DNA from: Mycolicibacterium litorale
GTDB lineage: Bacteria > Actinomycetota > Actinomycetes > Mycobacteriales > Mycobacteriaceae
Assembly (NCBI RefSeq): GCF_014218295.1
Contig: NZ_AP023287.1
Location: forward strand, 5,456,001 to 5,520,000
Length of the DNA: 64,000 bases
Reading direction: 5' to 3'
The position numbers and the translations under genes were made by a program. Each line of letters begins with the position of its first letter. Positions within the stretch are counted from its first letter, which is position 1. The notes beneath the pieces are model-generated. The model saw only the letters and a list, made by a program, of their open reading frames with translations. It did not search any database and was not told the DNA's origin. Shown one piece after another: positions 1-8,582 of this stretch.

Positions 1-1187
1 CACCGACTCCGAGCGCCGACGAACTTCGCGCGGAGGTCCGCACCTGGCTGGAACAGAACTGGAAGGGGCTCCCGAAGTCCACCGACCCCTGGGTCGCGTC
101 GCCGGAGCGGGTGGCCTGGCTGGAGAAGGTGCTCGACGCCGGCTACGCGGTGCCCACCTACCCGGCCGAGTGGTTCGGCCGCGGGTATCCAAACCACCTG
201 GCCTCGGCCATCGAGAAGGAGTTCCGGGCGGTCAGGGCGCCGGGCGCCCGGCGGGACAAGTACAGCATCCCGGCGAACACGGTGCTGACCTTCGGCAGCG
301 AGACCCTCAAACGCACGTTGTTGCGCGACTTCCTCACCGAGCGGGCCAGCACATGCCTGCTCTACAGCGAACCCGGCGCGGGATCGGACCTCGCCGGCGT
401 GCACGCGACCGCGGTGCGCGACGGCGACCAGTGGGTGGTCAACGGCCAGAAGGTCTGGACCTCGGGTGCGGCGACGGCCGACTACGGGTTGCTGCTGGCC
501 CGCACCGACTGGGACGTGCCCAAGCACAAGGGCCTGAGCTTTTTCATCCTTCCGATGAAACAGCCCGGCATCGAGGTCAGGCCGCTGGTGCAGATCACCG
601 GCGAATCGCATTTCAACGAGGTGTTCATCAGCGACGCCACGGTGCCCGACGACCACCTCGTCGGCGGTGCCGGCAACGGCTGGCGGGTGCTGCAGACCGC
701 GCTGGCCTACGAGCGGTCCATCATGGGCGACAGCGGACGCGGAGCGCGCAACAGCTCCCGCGCCGACAGCCTCGTCGAACTCGCCCGGGCCCACGGCCGG
801 CTCGACGACCCCGTGATCCGCGACGCGCTGGCCACCGCGCTGTCGCTGCGAGAGCTGAACCGGCTCAACAACGCCCGCGCGAAGGCGTCCACCTCGCAGG
901 GCACGTCGAGCTCGATCATGTCGCTGGGCAAGCTGGCGATGTCGAACATCCTGCACACCGAGGCGCGGCTGAAGACCGAGATCATCGGCGCCGAGGCGCT
1001 GCTGACCGGACCGGACAACCCCGAGGCCGACGACATCAACTTCCTGACACTCAACGCCTACTTCACCTCCATCGGCGGCGGCACCGATCAGATCCAGCGC
1101 AACATCATCGGTGAGCGGGTCCTCGGGTTGCCCAAGGAGCCGGAGGTCGACCGTGACATCCCCTTCCGTGACGCCCGCCGGAACTGA
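1..1187 (+). CDS. acyl-CoA dehydrogenase, 5' end outside window
   Basis: FAD-dependent alpha,beta-dehydrogenation of an acyl-CoA thioester; substrate unknown. The frame is open from base 3 with convincing N-terminal family sequence (ELRAEVRTWLEQNW), so the GTG at 111 is internal and the gene starts upstream of the window. Family blocks seen: the FAD/substrate motif YSEPGAGSDLAG, the central beta-domain (WVVNGQKVWTSGA), and the C-terminal helical domain ending GGGTDQIQRNIIGERVLGLP. The stop lies one base before the ATG of the CoA-transferase gene, so the two are almost certainly cotranscribed and probably act in the same acyl-CoA catabolic route. The family is certain; the substrate cannot be read from sequence. 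Confidence 0.95.
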   Translation, partial: PTPSADELRAEVRTWLEQNWKGLPKSTDPWVASPERVAWLEKVLDAGYAVPTYPAEWFGRGYPNHLASAIEKEFRAVRAPGARRDKYSIPANTVLTFGSETLKRTLLRDFLTERASTCLLYSEPGAGSDLAGVHATAVRDGDQWVVNGQKVWTSGAATADYGLLLARTDWDVPKHKGLSFFILPMKQPGIEVRPLVQITGESHFNEVFISDATVPDDHLVGGAGNGWRVLQTALAYERSIMGDSGRGARNSSRADSLVELARAHGRLDDPVIRDALATALSLRELNRLNNARAKASTSQGTSSSIMSLGKLAMSNILHTEARLKTEIIGAEALLTGPDNPEADDINFLTLNAYFTSIGGGTDQIQRNIIGERVLGLPKEPEVDRDIPFRDARRN

Positions 1188-1188
1188 C

Positions 1189-3576
1189 ATGACCGACCAC
1201 TACGATCCGCCGCTGGCGGGGGTCCGGATCCTCGACCTGTCGTCGGGTCCGATGACCGCCATCGGCCGCCTCCTCGCCGACCTCGGGGCGCATGTGACCG
1301 CGGTCGACCTGACCGGGGTGACCGAGCGGGTGGAGGTCGGCCCGCGGATCGGGCCGGTACCGCTCGCCACGGCGATCAACCGGCTGGCGGTGGTGTCGGT
1401 CGAGGTCGACACCTCCACGCCGGCCGGCAGCAGGCGGTGGGCCGATCTGCTCGCCACCGCCGACATCCTCATCGAGGCCACCGGGCCGGGGTCGGCGGCC
1501 GAACGCCTGCTCGCGGTGGAGTCGATCCGCGCAAGCCATCCGGGCCTGGTGGTGTTGTCGCTCAGCGATTTCGGGCGGGACAACGATTTCTCCGGCTGGC
1601 AGGCCACCACCCCGGTGCTGCACGCGTTGAGCAGCGAACTGTCGCGGTCGGGCATACCCGGGCGGGAGCCGCTGGTCCCGCCGGGTGAGCAGTTGCCGTA
1701 CCACGTCGCGGCCGCCCAGGCGGGGGTGGCGGTGCTCGGGGTGCTGCTCGACCGGCTCCGCACCGGCATCGGCGACCGGATCGACTTCTCGGTGCTCGAG
1801 GGGGCGATGCAGGCGCTCGACCCGCCGTTCGGCACCATGGCGATGGCGTCGGCGGGAGTGCCTGCCGCGCAGCAGCGACGCGACTGGGCGGCCGAACGCC
1901 TGCGGTATCCGATCATCCCGTGCGAGGACGGCTACGTCCGCATCTGCCTGCTGTCGAAACGCCAGTGGCACGGGATGTTCGAGTGGATGGGCCGGCCGGA
2001 GGAGTTCGCCGACCCCCGGTTCGAGGGTCTGCGGGACCGGCTGACGTCGGCGCCCCTGTGGGCGGCCATCGAAGCGTTCTGCGCCGACAAGACCCGCGCG
2101 GAACTGGAAGTCGACGGGCAGCGGCACGGCGTTCCGGCCGCCGCGGTGCTGAGCCTGACCGAGGCGCTGACCGCCGAACAGGTCACCGCCCGTGAGTATT
2201 TCGGCGACGTCGAACTCTCCCCCGGCGTCGTCGCCCCGGTGCCCCGCGGTGTCGTGGAGATCGACGGCCGCCGCGCGCACGCCGTCACCGTCCCCGCCGC
2301 CGACGGCGGACGACCCGACGGCGCACCCGTGTCGGGGTCGCGTGCGCGACGGGAACAGCGTCTGCCGCTGGAAGGGCTGCGGGTGCTCGATCTCGGCGTG
2401 ATCGTCGTCGGCGCCGACACCGGGCGGTTGTTCGGCGACCTGGGCGCCGACGTCATCAAGATCGAGAACGCGGCATATCCGGACGGACTGCGCCCGGGAC
2501 GAAGCCCGATGAACGTGAGTTTCGCTGCCGGACAACGGAACAAGCGGTCGATCGGAATCGATCTGCGGTCACCCGAAGGCCAGGCGCTCGCGCATCGGTT
2601 GGTGCGCGCATCCGACGTCGTCCTGACGAACTTCAAACCCGGTGTGGCCGCCGGCCTGGCCATGGATCACGACGCGCTGGAATCGGTCAACCCGGGCATC
2701 GTGGTCGTGGACAGCTCGGCGTTCGGACCGACCGGGCCGTGGGCGCAGCGACTGGGCTACGGACCGCTGGTACGCGCCGCGGCCGGGTTCACCGAACAGT
2801 GGGTCTACCCGTCGGAGCCGGACGAGTTCTGCGACACCGTCACGGTGTATCCGGACCATGTGTGTGCCCGCATCGGTGTGATGGCCGCACTCGGCCTGCT
2901 GGTGCGCCGCGAGCGCACGGGCCGCGGCGGTGCGGCGTCCATCGCGCAGTCCGAGGTCATGCTCAGTCACCTCGCGGCCGAGATCGCCGGGGAAGCGCTC
3001 GTGCGCGACGGCCACCAGCGGACCGACGTCCCTGCGCACGACGCGCCGTGGGGTCTGTTCCGCGCCGACGGCGACGACACGTGGGTGACCGTCACCGTCC
3101 GCGACGACGCCGACTGGCAGGCGCTGTGCCGGGTGATCGGGCGGACGGACCTGGCCGCCGAGCCGGAATTGCGTACCCGTACCGGCAGAGACCGCAACAG
3201 GATTCGCGTCGACGCGGCCGTGTCGGAGTGGACGGCGCGGCACTCCCCCCGCCGCGCCATGGATCTCCTGCAGGCCGCCGGCGTGCCCGCAGGCGCCGTC
3301 ATGCATGCCGCCGACCTCCCCGGCTGGGAGTTCTACGCCCAGCGTCGCGCGTTCCGTGAGGAACTGCACCCGTATGGCAGAGATCCGTACATGTTGGAGA
3401 ACGTGCAGGTGCACAGCGAACGGATCGCCGATCCGCCGTTCAGACAGGCACCGCTGCTCGGCGAGCACACCGTCGAGATCGCGACCACGCTGCTCGGCCT
3501 GGACGAGGCCGCGGTTGCCGATCTCCTCGAGCGCGGCGTACTGCAGGCACCCGCGCCGCCCCCGTCGGCGCCCTGA
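1189..3576 (+). CDS. tandem-fused CaiB/BaiF (class III) CoA-transferase
   Basis: A 795-residue protein made of two family III CoA-transferase domains, roughly residues 8-370 and 394-790, joined by a linker. Single-domain members are about 400 residues, so this is a head-to-tail fusion. In the C-terminal half the catalytic Asp is visible at D556 (YPDHVCARIG). At the aligned position of the N-terminal half (LPYHVAAAQAG) there is Tyr171, so only one half appears competent for the aspartyl-CoA intermediate. The ATG at 1189 is chosen because it sits one base after the upstream stop; upstream in-frame codons overlap the dehydrogenase. It likely activates the acid that the upstream acyl-CoA dehydrogenase then oxidises (inference). 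Confidence 0.9.
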   Translation: MTDHYDPPLAGVRILDLSSGPMTAIGRLLADLGAHVTAVDLTGVTERVEVGPRIGPVPLATAINRLAVVSVEVDTSTPAGSRRWADLLATADILIEATGPGSAAERLLAVESIRASHPGLVVLSLSDFGRDNDFSGWQATTPVLHALSSELSRSGIPGREPLVPPGEQLPYHVAAAQAGVAVLGVLLDRLRTGIGDRIDFSVLEGAMQALDPPFGTMAMASAGVPAAQQRRDWAAERLRYPIIPCEDGYVRICLLSKRQWHGMFEWMGRPEEFADPRFEGLRDRLTSAPLWAAIEAFCADKTRAELEVDGQRHGVPAAAVLSLTEALTAEQVTAREYFGDVELSPGVVAPVPRGVVEIDGRRAHAVTVPAADGGRPDGAPVSGSRARREQRLPLEGLRVLDLGVIVVGADTGRLFGDLGADVIKIENAAYPDGLRPGRSPMNVSFAAGQRNKRSIGIDLRSPEGQALAHRLVRASDVVLTNFKPGVAAGLAMDHDALESVNPGIVVVDSSAFGPTGPWAQRLGYGPLVRAAAGFTEQWVYPSEPDEFCDTVTVYPDHVCARIGVMAALGLLVRRERTGRGGAASIAQSEVMLSHLAAEIAGEALVRDGHQRTDVPAHDAPWGLFRADGDDTWVTVTVRDDADWQALCRVIGRTDLAAEPELRTRTGRDRNRIRVDAAVSEWTARHSPRRAMDLLQAAGVPAGAVMHAADLPGWEFYAQRRAFREELHPYGRDPYMLENVQVHSERIADPPFRQAPLLGEHTVEIATTLLGLDEAAVADLLERGVLQAPAPPPSAP

Positions 3577-3665
3577 GGCACGTCGGAACCACGACCGTGG
3601 TGTCGAGCACCAGCACAGTACCGAGCGATCGAACAGGCGGTGGGCCGGTTGGCCGCCGCCGTGGC

Positions 3666-4481
3666 TCAGGCGCGCGGCTCGGCGTGGGCGTGTGCGACAA
3701 CGCGTTCCGGGCCGACCTGCGCCGTGACGGCCGCGACCGCGGTGCGCAGGACGCCGCCGTCCGATGCGGCGATCCGCACAGCCCACCCGGCATCGTTCGG
3801 CAGGTCGCTCACCCCGACGTACGTGCGCCGGTCGCCGGTGAGGACCGACAGCGCCTCGAGCTCCGGCGTCCGTGACGTGAGCACCGTGTCGAGTCCGGTG
3901 CCGACGACGTAGACGGTCGCGAAAGCTGTTGGGGCGCGGCGCACCCGGGGCGTGGCGTCGAGGTGTTGCGCGTCGAGCGCAAGCAGGGTCCCGTCCGGGG
4001 CGGTGATCACGACATCGGACCGGTAGCCGCCGAACAGGGGGTCGGTGAGGTCTGGGTGCAGAACGACGGCGTCGACGAGCACCGCCCGCCCGCCGGGTGC
4101 GACGCACACCTCGGTGCGCTGCCGGTAGCGGGCATGCGGGGTGAGGATGCGCGGCGCGGCGTCCAGCAGCAGGCGGCTCGTCGCGTCCACCCGCAGCACG
4201 GTCTGCTCCAACGCCTCGGCGCCGCCGGGTATCCCGGCCACGGTGGTCGCGCCCTGCCCTCGGACGATCGCGGAGCCGCCGTCGATGACCGCGATCCGCT
4301 GGGTGACGATGTCGCCGGGAATGACCGTGCCCGCCGAGTTCTGCACGGTGACCGACCCGGTCGCCGGGTGCACGGAGTCCGGGAAGACGCGGCCGATCAG
4401 CAGCGGCCACCGGTAGCGCCGCCGGGTCAGCACCGTGCGGCCCCCCACACCGGCGAACGTCAGATCGAGGGCGGCGGTCAC
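3666..4481 (-). CDS. ureD: urease accessory protein UreD (UreH)
   Basis: Urease maturation scaffold. In the family it binds apo-urease directly and recruits UreF and UreG for GTP-dependent nickel insertion. The 271-residue length is normal. Family-like blocks include the N-terminal core, the [12 protein letters not shown] segment and the central block [11 protein letters not shown]. Its ATG overlaps the end of ureG by four bases (ATGA), showing translational coupling, and it is the last gene of the urease operon. The 89-bp convergent gap to the CoA-transferase gene contains only weak short hairpins. UreD is the least conserved urease accessory protein, but the operon position makes the call firm. 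Confidence 0.88.
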   Translation of the reverse strand: MTAALDLTFAGVGGRTVLTRRRYRWPLLIGRVFPDSVHPATGSVTVQNSAGTVIPGDIVTQRIAVIDGGSAIVRGQGATTVAGIPGGAEALEQTVLRVDATSRLLLDAAPRILTPHARYRQRTEVCVAPGGRAVLVDAVVLHPDLTDPLFGGYRSDVVITAPDGTLLALDAQHLDATPRVRRAPTAFATVYVVGTGLDTVLTSRTPELEALSVLTGDRRTYVGVSDLPNDAGWAVRIAASDGGVLRTAVAAVTAQVGPERVVAHAHAEPRA

Positions 4482-5089
4482 ACGAACAGCACTTCGCGTT
4501 CCAGGACGTCCATCAGCGCGTCGACACCGTCACCGCCGCGGGCGCTGATCGCGACGACGGGCCTGCCGCCCCGCACGTCGTCGGCCTCCTTGAGCATCAA
4601 AGGCAGGTCCACGCCGACATGCGGGGCGAGATCGACCTTGTTGACCACGAGCAGATCGCACCGCACCACACCGGGTCCGCGTTTACGGGGGATGTCGTCG
4701 CCGCCGGCCACGTCGATGACGAACAGCCAGTAGTCCACCAGGTCCCGGGAGAACGTCGACGCGAGGTTGTCGCCCCCGGATTCGAGCAGGATCATCTCGG
4801 TGTCGGGGAATTCCGCCTCCAGGGCGTCGGCCGCGGCGATGTTGAGTGACGGGTCCTCGCGGATCACGGTGTGCGGGCATCCGCCTGCTTCGACCGCGCG
4901 GACCCGCCGCGGGTCGATCAGCCCCGATCGGCGCACCCGCTCGGCGTCCTCGGCGGTGACGAGGTCGTTGGTGATGACCGAGACGACGCGGCCGCGGCCG
5001 GCGAACCCGGCCAGTAGCGCCTCGACGAGCGCGGTCTTACCGGAGCCGACCGGTCCTCCGATGCCGATACGGGCAGCCTTGAGCGTCAT
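4478..5089 (-). CDS. ureG: urease accessory GTPase UreG
   Basis: SIMIBI-class GTPase that powers delivery of nickel to the urease active site and accepts nickel from UreE. The 203 residues are typical. The P-loop GGPVGSGKT covers residues 11-19, the metal-binding Cys-Pro-His motif is C71-P72-H73, and the ESGGDNLAS and NKVDLAP (guanine specificity) motifs are present. The start overlaps ureC by four bases and the end overlaps ureD by four. All known functional residues appear intact, which argues that the divergent urease of this operon is assembled as an active nickel enzyme. Confidence 0.97.
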   Translation of the reverse strand: MTLKAARIGIGGPVGSGKTALVEALLAGFAGRGRVVSVITNDLVTAEDAERVRRSGLIDPRRVRAVEAGGCPHTVIREDPSLNIAAADALEAEFPDTEMILLESGGDNLASTFSRDLVDYWLFVIDVAGGDDIPRKRGPGVVRCDLLVVNKVDLAPHVGVDLPLMLKEADDVRGGRPVVAISARGGDGVDALMDVLEREVLFV

Positions 5090-6792
5090 CGCAGCAGGTA
5101 CTTCCTCGAGAAGGGCAGGGTGGTGGCCGGTTCGGCGGTGAGCAGTTCGCCGTCCGCGCGGACGTCGAAGGTCCGCGGGTCGACCTCGACGTGCGGTAGC
5201 GCGCTGTTGCGCACCATGTCCGACTTGCGCAGGCTCCGCACCGATTTGATCGGCAGCACGGTCTTGCGCAGCCCGAGCCGCTGCGGCACCCCGGCGTCGA
5301 CCGCGAGGGAGGACATGAACACGAAGCCGAGCTCGGCCGCCGCGTCACCGAGGGCGCCCCAGTTGGGCCGCTGGATCACCGGTTCCGACGACGAGATCGA
5401 CCCGGCCGCGTCGCCGAGGGCCGCCCAGGCGACGAAGCCGTTCTTGAGCACGGTCTTGGGTTTGACGCCGAAGAACGCGGGATGCCAGATCACCAGATCG
5501 GCGACCTTGCCGACCTCGACCGATCCGATGTGGTCGTCGGCACCGACCGAGATCGCCGGATTGATGGTGAGTTTGGCGATGTAGCGCTTGACCCGCTCGT
5601 TGTCGGCCGCCGACGTCGTCTCCTCCGGCAGCCGTCCGACGCGCTGCTTCATCACCGCGGCGAGTTGCCAACAGTTGGCGATGTTCTCGGCCACCCGGCC
5701 CATCCCCTGGGTATCGCTGCCGAAGATCGAGATCGCCCCCATGTCGTGCAGGAAGTCCTCGGCGACCATCGTCTGGGGGCGGATCCGCGCCTCGGCGAAC
5801 GCGATGTCCTCGGGCGCCTCCCAGTTCATCATGTGCGCGATCATCGTCATCGGCACCCCCTCGTCGAGGCCGCCGAGGGTGTACGGGTTGGTGGGGTTGG
5901 TGGTGCCGGGGATGACGTTGTCGTAGCTGACGCAGCGGATGAGGTCGGGCGCGTGCCCGCCGCCCGCCCCCTCGATGTGGTACAGGTGGATGGTCCGGTC
6001 CCCGATGGTGGCCATGGTGGTCTCGGAGAACCCGAACTCGTTGATCGAATCAGTGTGCAGGTGTACTGCGAAATCGGCGGAATCCGCTGCCACCAACGTC
6101 TTGTCGATGATCGCGGGTGACGCGCCGAAGTCCTCGTGGATCTTCACCGCGCCCGCACCGGCCGCCACCATCTCCAGCACCGCTGCGGGATCCGACGATC
6201 CGCGCCCGAACGGGACGTAGTTCATCGGCGTGTACTCGCCCGCCTTGAGGAACAACCCGAGATTGCGCGGGCCGCCCGTCGCCACCTCGAACGTCGGGCC
6301 CAGCGACCCGCCGATCAGCGTGGTGGTACCGGTCGACAGCGCGTGTTCGGTCTGCTGCGGGGAGATCAGGTGGGCGTGCGTCTCGATCGCTCCCGCGGTG
6401 ACGATCATGCCCTCGGCCGGGATCGGCGTGGTGGCCGTGCCGACGACCATCCCCTCGGTGACGTCGGGCATCACGTCGGGATTGCCGGCCTTGCCGATGC
6501 CGACGATGCGGCCGTCGCGGATGCCGATGTCGGCCTTGACGATCCCCGCCACGGCGTCGACGATGACGGCGTTCATGATGACGTAGTCGAGGCCGCCGTC
6601 GGACGCCTTGGTGGCCGGCCGGTAGCCTTCGCCGTCGCGCACCGATTTACCTGCGCCGCTGAGCAGTTCGTAGCCGGGCACGGTGTGGTCGTGCTCGACC
6701 TCGACGAACAGGTCGGAGTCGGCGAGGCGGATCCGGTCGCCCGTCGTCGGCCCGAACACGCGTGCGTAGGACCGCCGGTCGATCGTGGTCAC
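5086..6792 (-). CDS. ureC: urease catalytic subunit UreC with Ala at the flap Cys position
   Basis: Dinickel amidohydrolase subunit, urea to ammonia and carbamate, 568 residues from a GTG that overlaps the ureAB stop (GTGA). Numbering happens to match Klebsiella aerogenes. Nickel ligands H139/H141 (H134/H136 there), carbamylated K217, H246, H272 and D360 are present, as are H219, D221 and R336. The mobile flap departs from the family: canonical MVCHHLD reads MIAHMMN here, so Cys319 is Ala, catalytic His320 is kept, and the next His-Leu is Met-Met. The C-terminal regions are normal. It is therefore probably a working nickel hydrolase of a divergent branch; altered substrate range or pH response is possible. 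Confidence 0.95.
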   Translation of the reverse strand: MTTIDRRSYARVFGPTTGDRIRLADSDLFVEVEHDHTVPGYELLSGAGKSVRDGEGYRPATKASDGGLDYVIMNAVIVDAVAGIVKADIGIRDGRIVGIGKAGNPDVMPDVTEGMVVGTATTPIPAEGMIVTAGAIETHAHLISPQQTEHALSTGTTTLIGGSLGPTFEVATGGPRNLGLFLKAGEYTPMNYVPFGRGSSDPAAVLEMVAAGAGAVKIHEDFGASPAIIDKTLVAADSADFAVHLHTDSINEFGFSETTMATIGDRTIHLYHIEGAGGGHAPDLIRCVSYDNVIPGTTNPTNPYTLGGLDEGVPMTMIAHMMNWEAPEDIAFAEARIRPQTMVAEDFLHDMGAISIFGSDTQGMGRVAENIANCWQLAAVMKQRVGRLPEETTSAADNERVKRYIAKLTINPAISVGADDHIGSVEVGKVADLVIWHPAFFGVKPKTVLKNGFVAWAALGDAAGSISSSEPVIQRPNWGALGDAAAELGFVFMSSLAVDAGVPQRLGLRKTVLPIKSVRSLRKSDMVRNSALPHVEVDPRTFDVRADGELLTAEPATTLPFSRKYLLR

Positions 6793-7454
6793 GCGGCCCC
6801 CTCCGACGACGCCGCCTCCAGTGCCCCGTCGGCGTCGAGCGGTCCGTCGACCAGCCCTGAGAACCCCTGCGCGATGCGGGCACCCGCCATCGGCACGAGT
6901 GTGACGTCGACGGGGATGCCCGGTTCGAAGCGGACTCCGGCCCCCGAGGGCACGTCGAGTTTGCGGCCCCACGCGGCGCGCCGGTCGAATTCGAGCGCCG
7001 GGTTCGTCTCGAAGAAGTGTGACTGGCTGCGCACCTGGACGTCGCGGTCTCCGCGGTTGACCACGGTCAGCGTGACGCGTTCAGCGCCGGGGAACAGCTC
7101 GACCGGTTCGTCGCCGACGATCACCTCACCGGGACGAAACGCGGTCTCGCCAAGGTCGATCGGGTCGATCAGCGTGACGAGTTTGGTGCCGTCGGGGAAG
7201 GGTGCGTCGATCGTGACGATCCGCACCATGTCGGGGACACCGGGTTCACACTGCTCGGCGCGCAGCAGCGCCGCCGCGCGGTCGATCACCTCGTCGTAGG
7301 GCACATTCTTGCGTGCGGCGAGCATCACCTCGTCGGCCAGCAGGGCCACGGCCTCGGGGTGGCTGAGCGGGATGCCCTCGCGCAGATTGCGCCGCGCCAT
7401 CTCCGCCGCGCTGAACAGGGTGAGGCGTTCCATCTCGGTCGGGGTCAGGTTCAT
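6789..7454 (-). CDS. ureAB: urease gamma-beta fusion subunit UreAB
   Basis: The structural small subunits of urease are fused into one 221-residue chain. Residues 1-100 are UreA-like (LTPTEMERL at the start, FPDGTKLVTLIDPI at the end). Residues about 105-221 are UreB-like (PGEVIVGDEPVEL, VQVRSQSHFFETNPALEFD, FEPG). Mycobacterium tuberculosis has separate ureA and ureB; Helicobacter has this fusion. The ATG at 7454 has a GAGGAG ribosome-binding site just upstream and gives an N-terminus that matches UreA; longer in-frame extensions run into ureF. It assembles with UreC. Confidence 0.95.
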   Translation of the reverse strand: MNLTPTEMERLTLFSAAEMARRNLREGIPLSHPEAVALLADEVMLAARKNVPYDEVIDRAAALLRAEQCEPGVPDMVRIVTIDAPFPDGTKLVTLIDPIDLGETAFRPGEVIVGDEPVELFPGAERVTLTVVNRGDRDVQVRSQSHFFETNPALEFDRRAAWGRKLDVPSGAGVRFEPGIPVDVTLVPMAGARIAQGFSGLVDGPLDADGALEAASSEGAA

Positions 7455-7462
7455 CGGTCTCC

Positions 7463-8134
7463 TCAGCTGGCGAACAGGCGGGCACCGTCGGAGCGGCGCT
7501 GGGCGGCGATGTCGGCGTAGGCGGTGAATGCGGCGGGTGTACCGCGCGGTGGCCGGCTCAGCAGGTCGAGCACCACCGGTGTCAGCGCGGTGGTGACCCG
7601 TTGGGCGCCGAGGTGGCCCACGATGCCCAGGCGCAGCGCCGCGCCGGTGATACCGGACAGCACCTGCCAGGCCGCGACCGTCTCGGCCGTCGAGAGCGTC
7701 AACCCGGCCGCGCGCAGGCACACCGCCTGGGCCACCGGGAGGTGTCCGGGCGCGGACCCGGCCAGCACCCGGTCGCGGTAGTCGACGACCGTGGGGTCCG
7801 GTGCGGTGTCCAGGATCGACGCGAAGGTGGCGAGGGTGGCGGCGCCGGCGCGCCGGGATGCCTCACGCAGCACGGACATGACGGCGAGCGTCTCGGCGAG
7901 GTCGTCGGCCGTGGCGGGGTCGCGCGCGGTCCACGCCTGGCGCATGAGCACCCGGTCGCAGCGATGCCACCGGCCGTCGAGTTGTTCGGCGGCGAAGGCG
8001 CTGACGTCGGCCTCGTCGAGTACCAGCCCGTCGCGGTGCGAACCCTCCAGCCCGGACGAGAACGCGAACCCGCCGGACGGGAACGTGCTGTCGCCGAACC
8101 GGATCGCCGCGAGCAGCTGGCCGGAGTCGGTCAT
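7463..8134 (-). CDS. ureF: urease accessory protein UreF
   Basis: GTPase-activating and docking partner of the UreD-UreF-UreG activation complex. The 223-residue all-helical protein begins with the family signature DSTFPSGGFAFSSGLE at about residues 14-29 and keeps the C-terminal conserved region. Its ATG overlaps the ureE stop by four bases. It lies upstream of the structural genes, whereas the common mycobacterial order is ureA-B-C-F-G-D. Confidence 0.92.
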   Translation of the reverse strand: MTDSGQLLAAIRFGDSTFPSGGFAFSSGLEGSHRDGLVLDEADVSAFAAEQLDGRWHRCDRVLMRQAWTARDPATADDLAETLAVMSVLREASRRAGAATLATFASILDTAPDPTVVDYRDRVLAGSAPGHLPVAQAVCLRAAGLTLSTAETVAAWQVLSGITGAALRLGIVGHLGAQRVTTALTPVVLDLLSRPPRGTPAAFTAYADIAAQRRSDGARLFAS

Positions 8135-8580
8135 CCGGGAGGCGTCCGCTCGACCCCGCCGCGCGCCAGCAGGTCGGCGATACGGGCGATGTAGTCGGAC
8201 TCCGGACCCTCGAGGTGGACGACCAGGGTGTCCCCGTGCTGATCGGTCTTCCAGTGCAGATGGCCGGCGAGGAAACCCAGCCGCAGCGCCGCGGGCAGGT
8301 CGAGGGCCCGCAGGGCCAGGGTCTGCGGCGCACCCGCACGCACCACCACGGCGCGGTCGGCGTCGAGCAGCAGCACCGCGCCGTCGGCGAGTGCGGTGTC
8401 GCGCGGCAGCACCACCGCGTAGTCAGTGCCGGCATCCGAGGTCACGCGCAGCCGCTTGCGGTCGAGGTCGTGCACGTCGAGGTGCACGTATTCGACGGCG
8501 TGCCGGTGCCGCAGTTCGTGCAGGCTGTCCGCGACGGCCTCGTCACCGGCCCACCCCACGATGCGGTCGAGGATGTGCAT
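8131..8580 (-). CDS. ureE: UreE-like urease nickel metallochaperone
   Basis: Candidate nickel metallochaperone of 149 residues. The N-terminal half resembles the UreE peptide-binding domain, with a YAVVLPRDTALADGAVLLL strand region. The C-terminal half resembles the UreE metal-binding domain (LGFLAGHLHWKTDQHGDTLVV) with several histidines. The His-rich tail found in some UreE proteins is absent. The ATG at 8580 lies two bases after the stop of the upstream amidase, so urease expression is tied to the amidase transcript. M. tuberculosis has no ureE, so this operon has a different history. The family is supported mainly by the C-terminal half and by context. Confidence 0.8.
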   Translation of the reverse strand: MHILDRIVGWAGDEAVADSLHELRHRHAVEYVHLDVHDLDRKRLRVTSDAGTDYAVVLPRDTALADGAVLLLDADRAVVVRAGAPQTLALRALDLPAALRLGFLAGHLHWKTDQHGDTLVVHLEGPESDYIARIADLLARGGVERTPPG

Positions 8581-8582
8581 GC

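Noticed and set aside
1105..2535. 476-codon - strand frame opposite the CoA-transferase
   Set aside because: Arg/His-rich shadow of a well-conserved enzyme gene; no domain and no ribosome-binding site.
3588..3601. Short inverted repeat ACCAC-GACC-GTGGT between the CoA-transferase and ureD
   Set aside because: Only a 5-bp stem with no U-tract; too weak to call a terminator.
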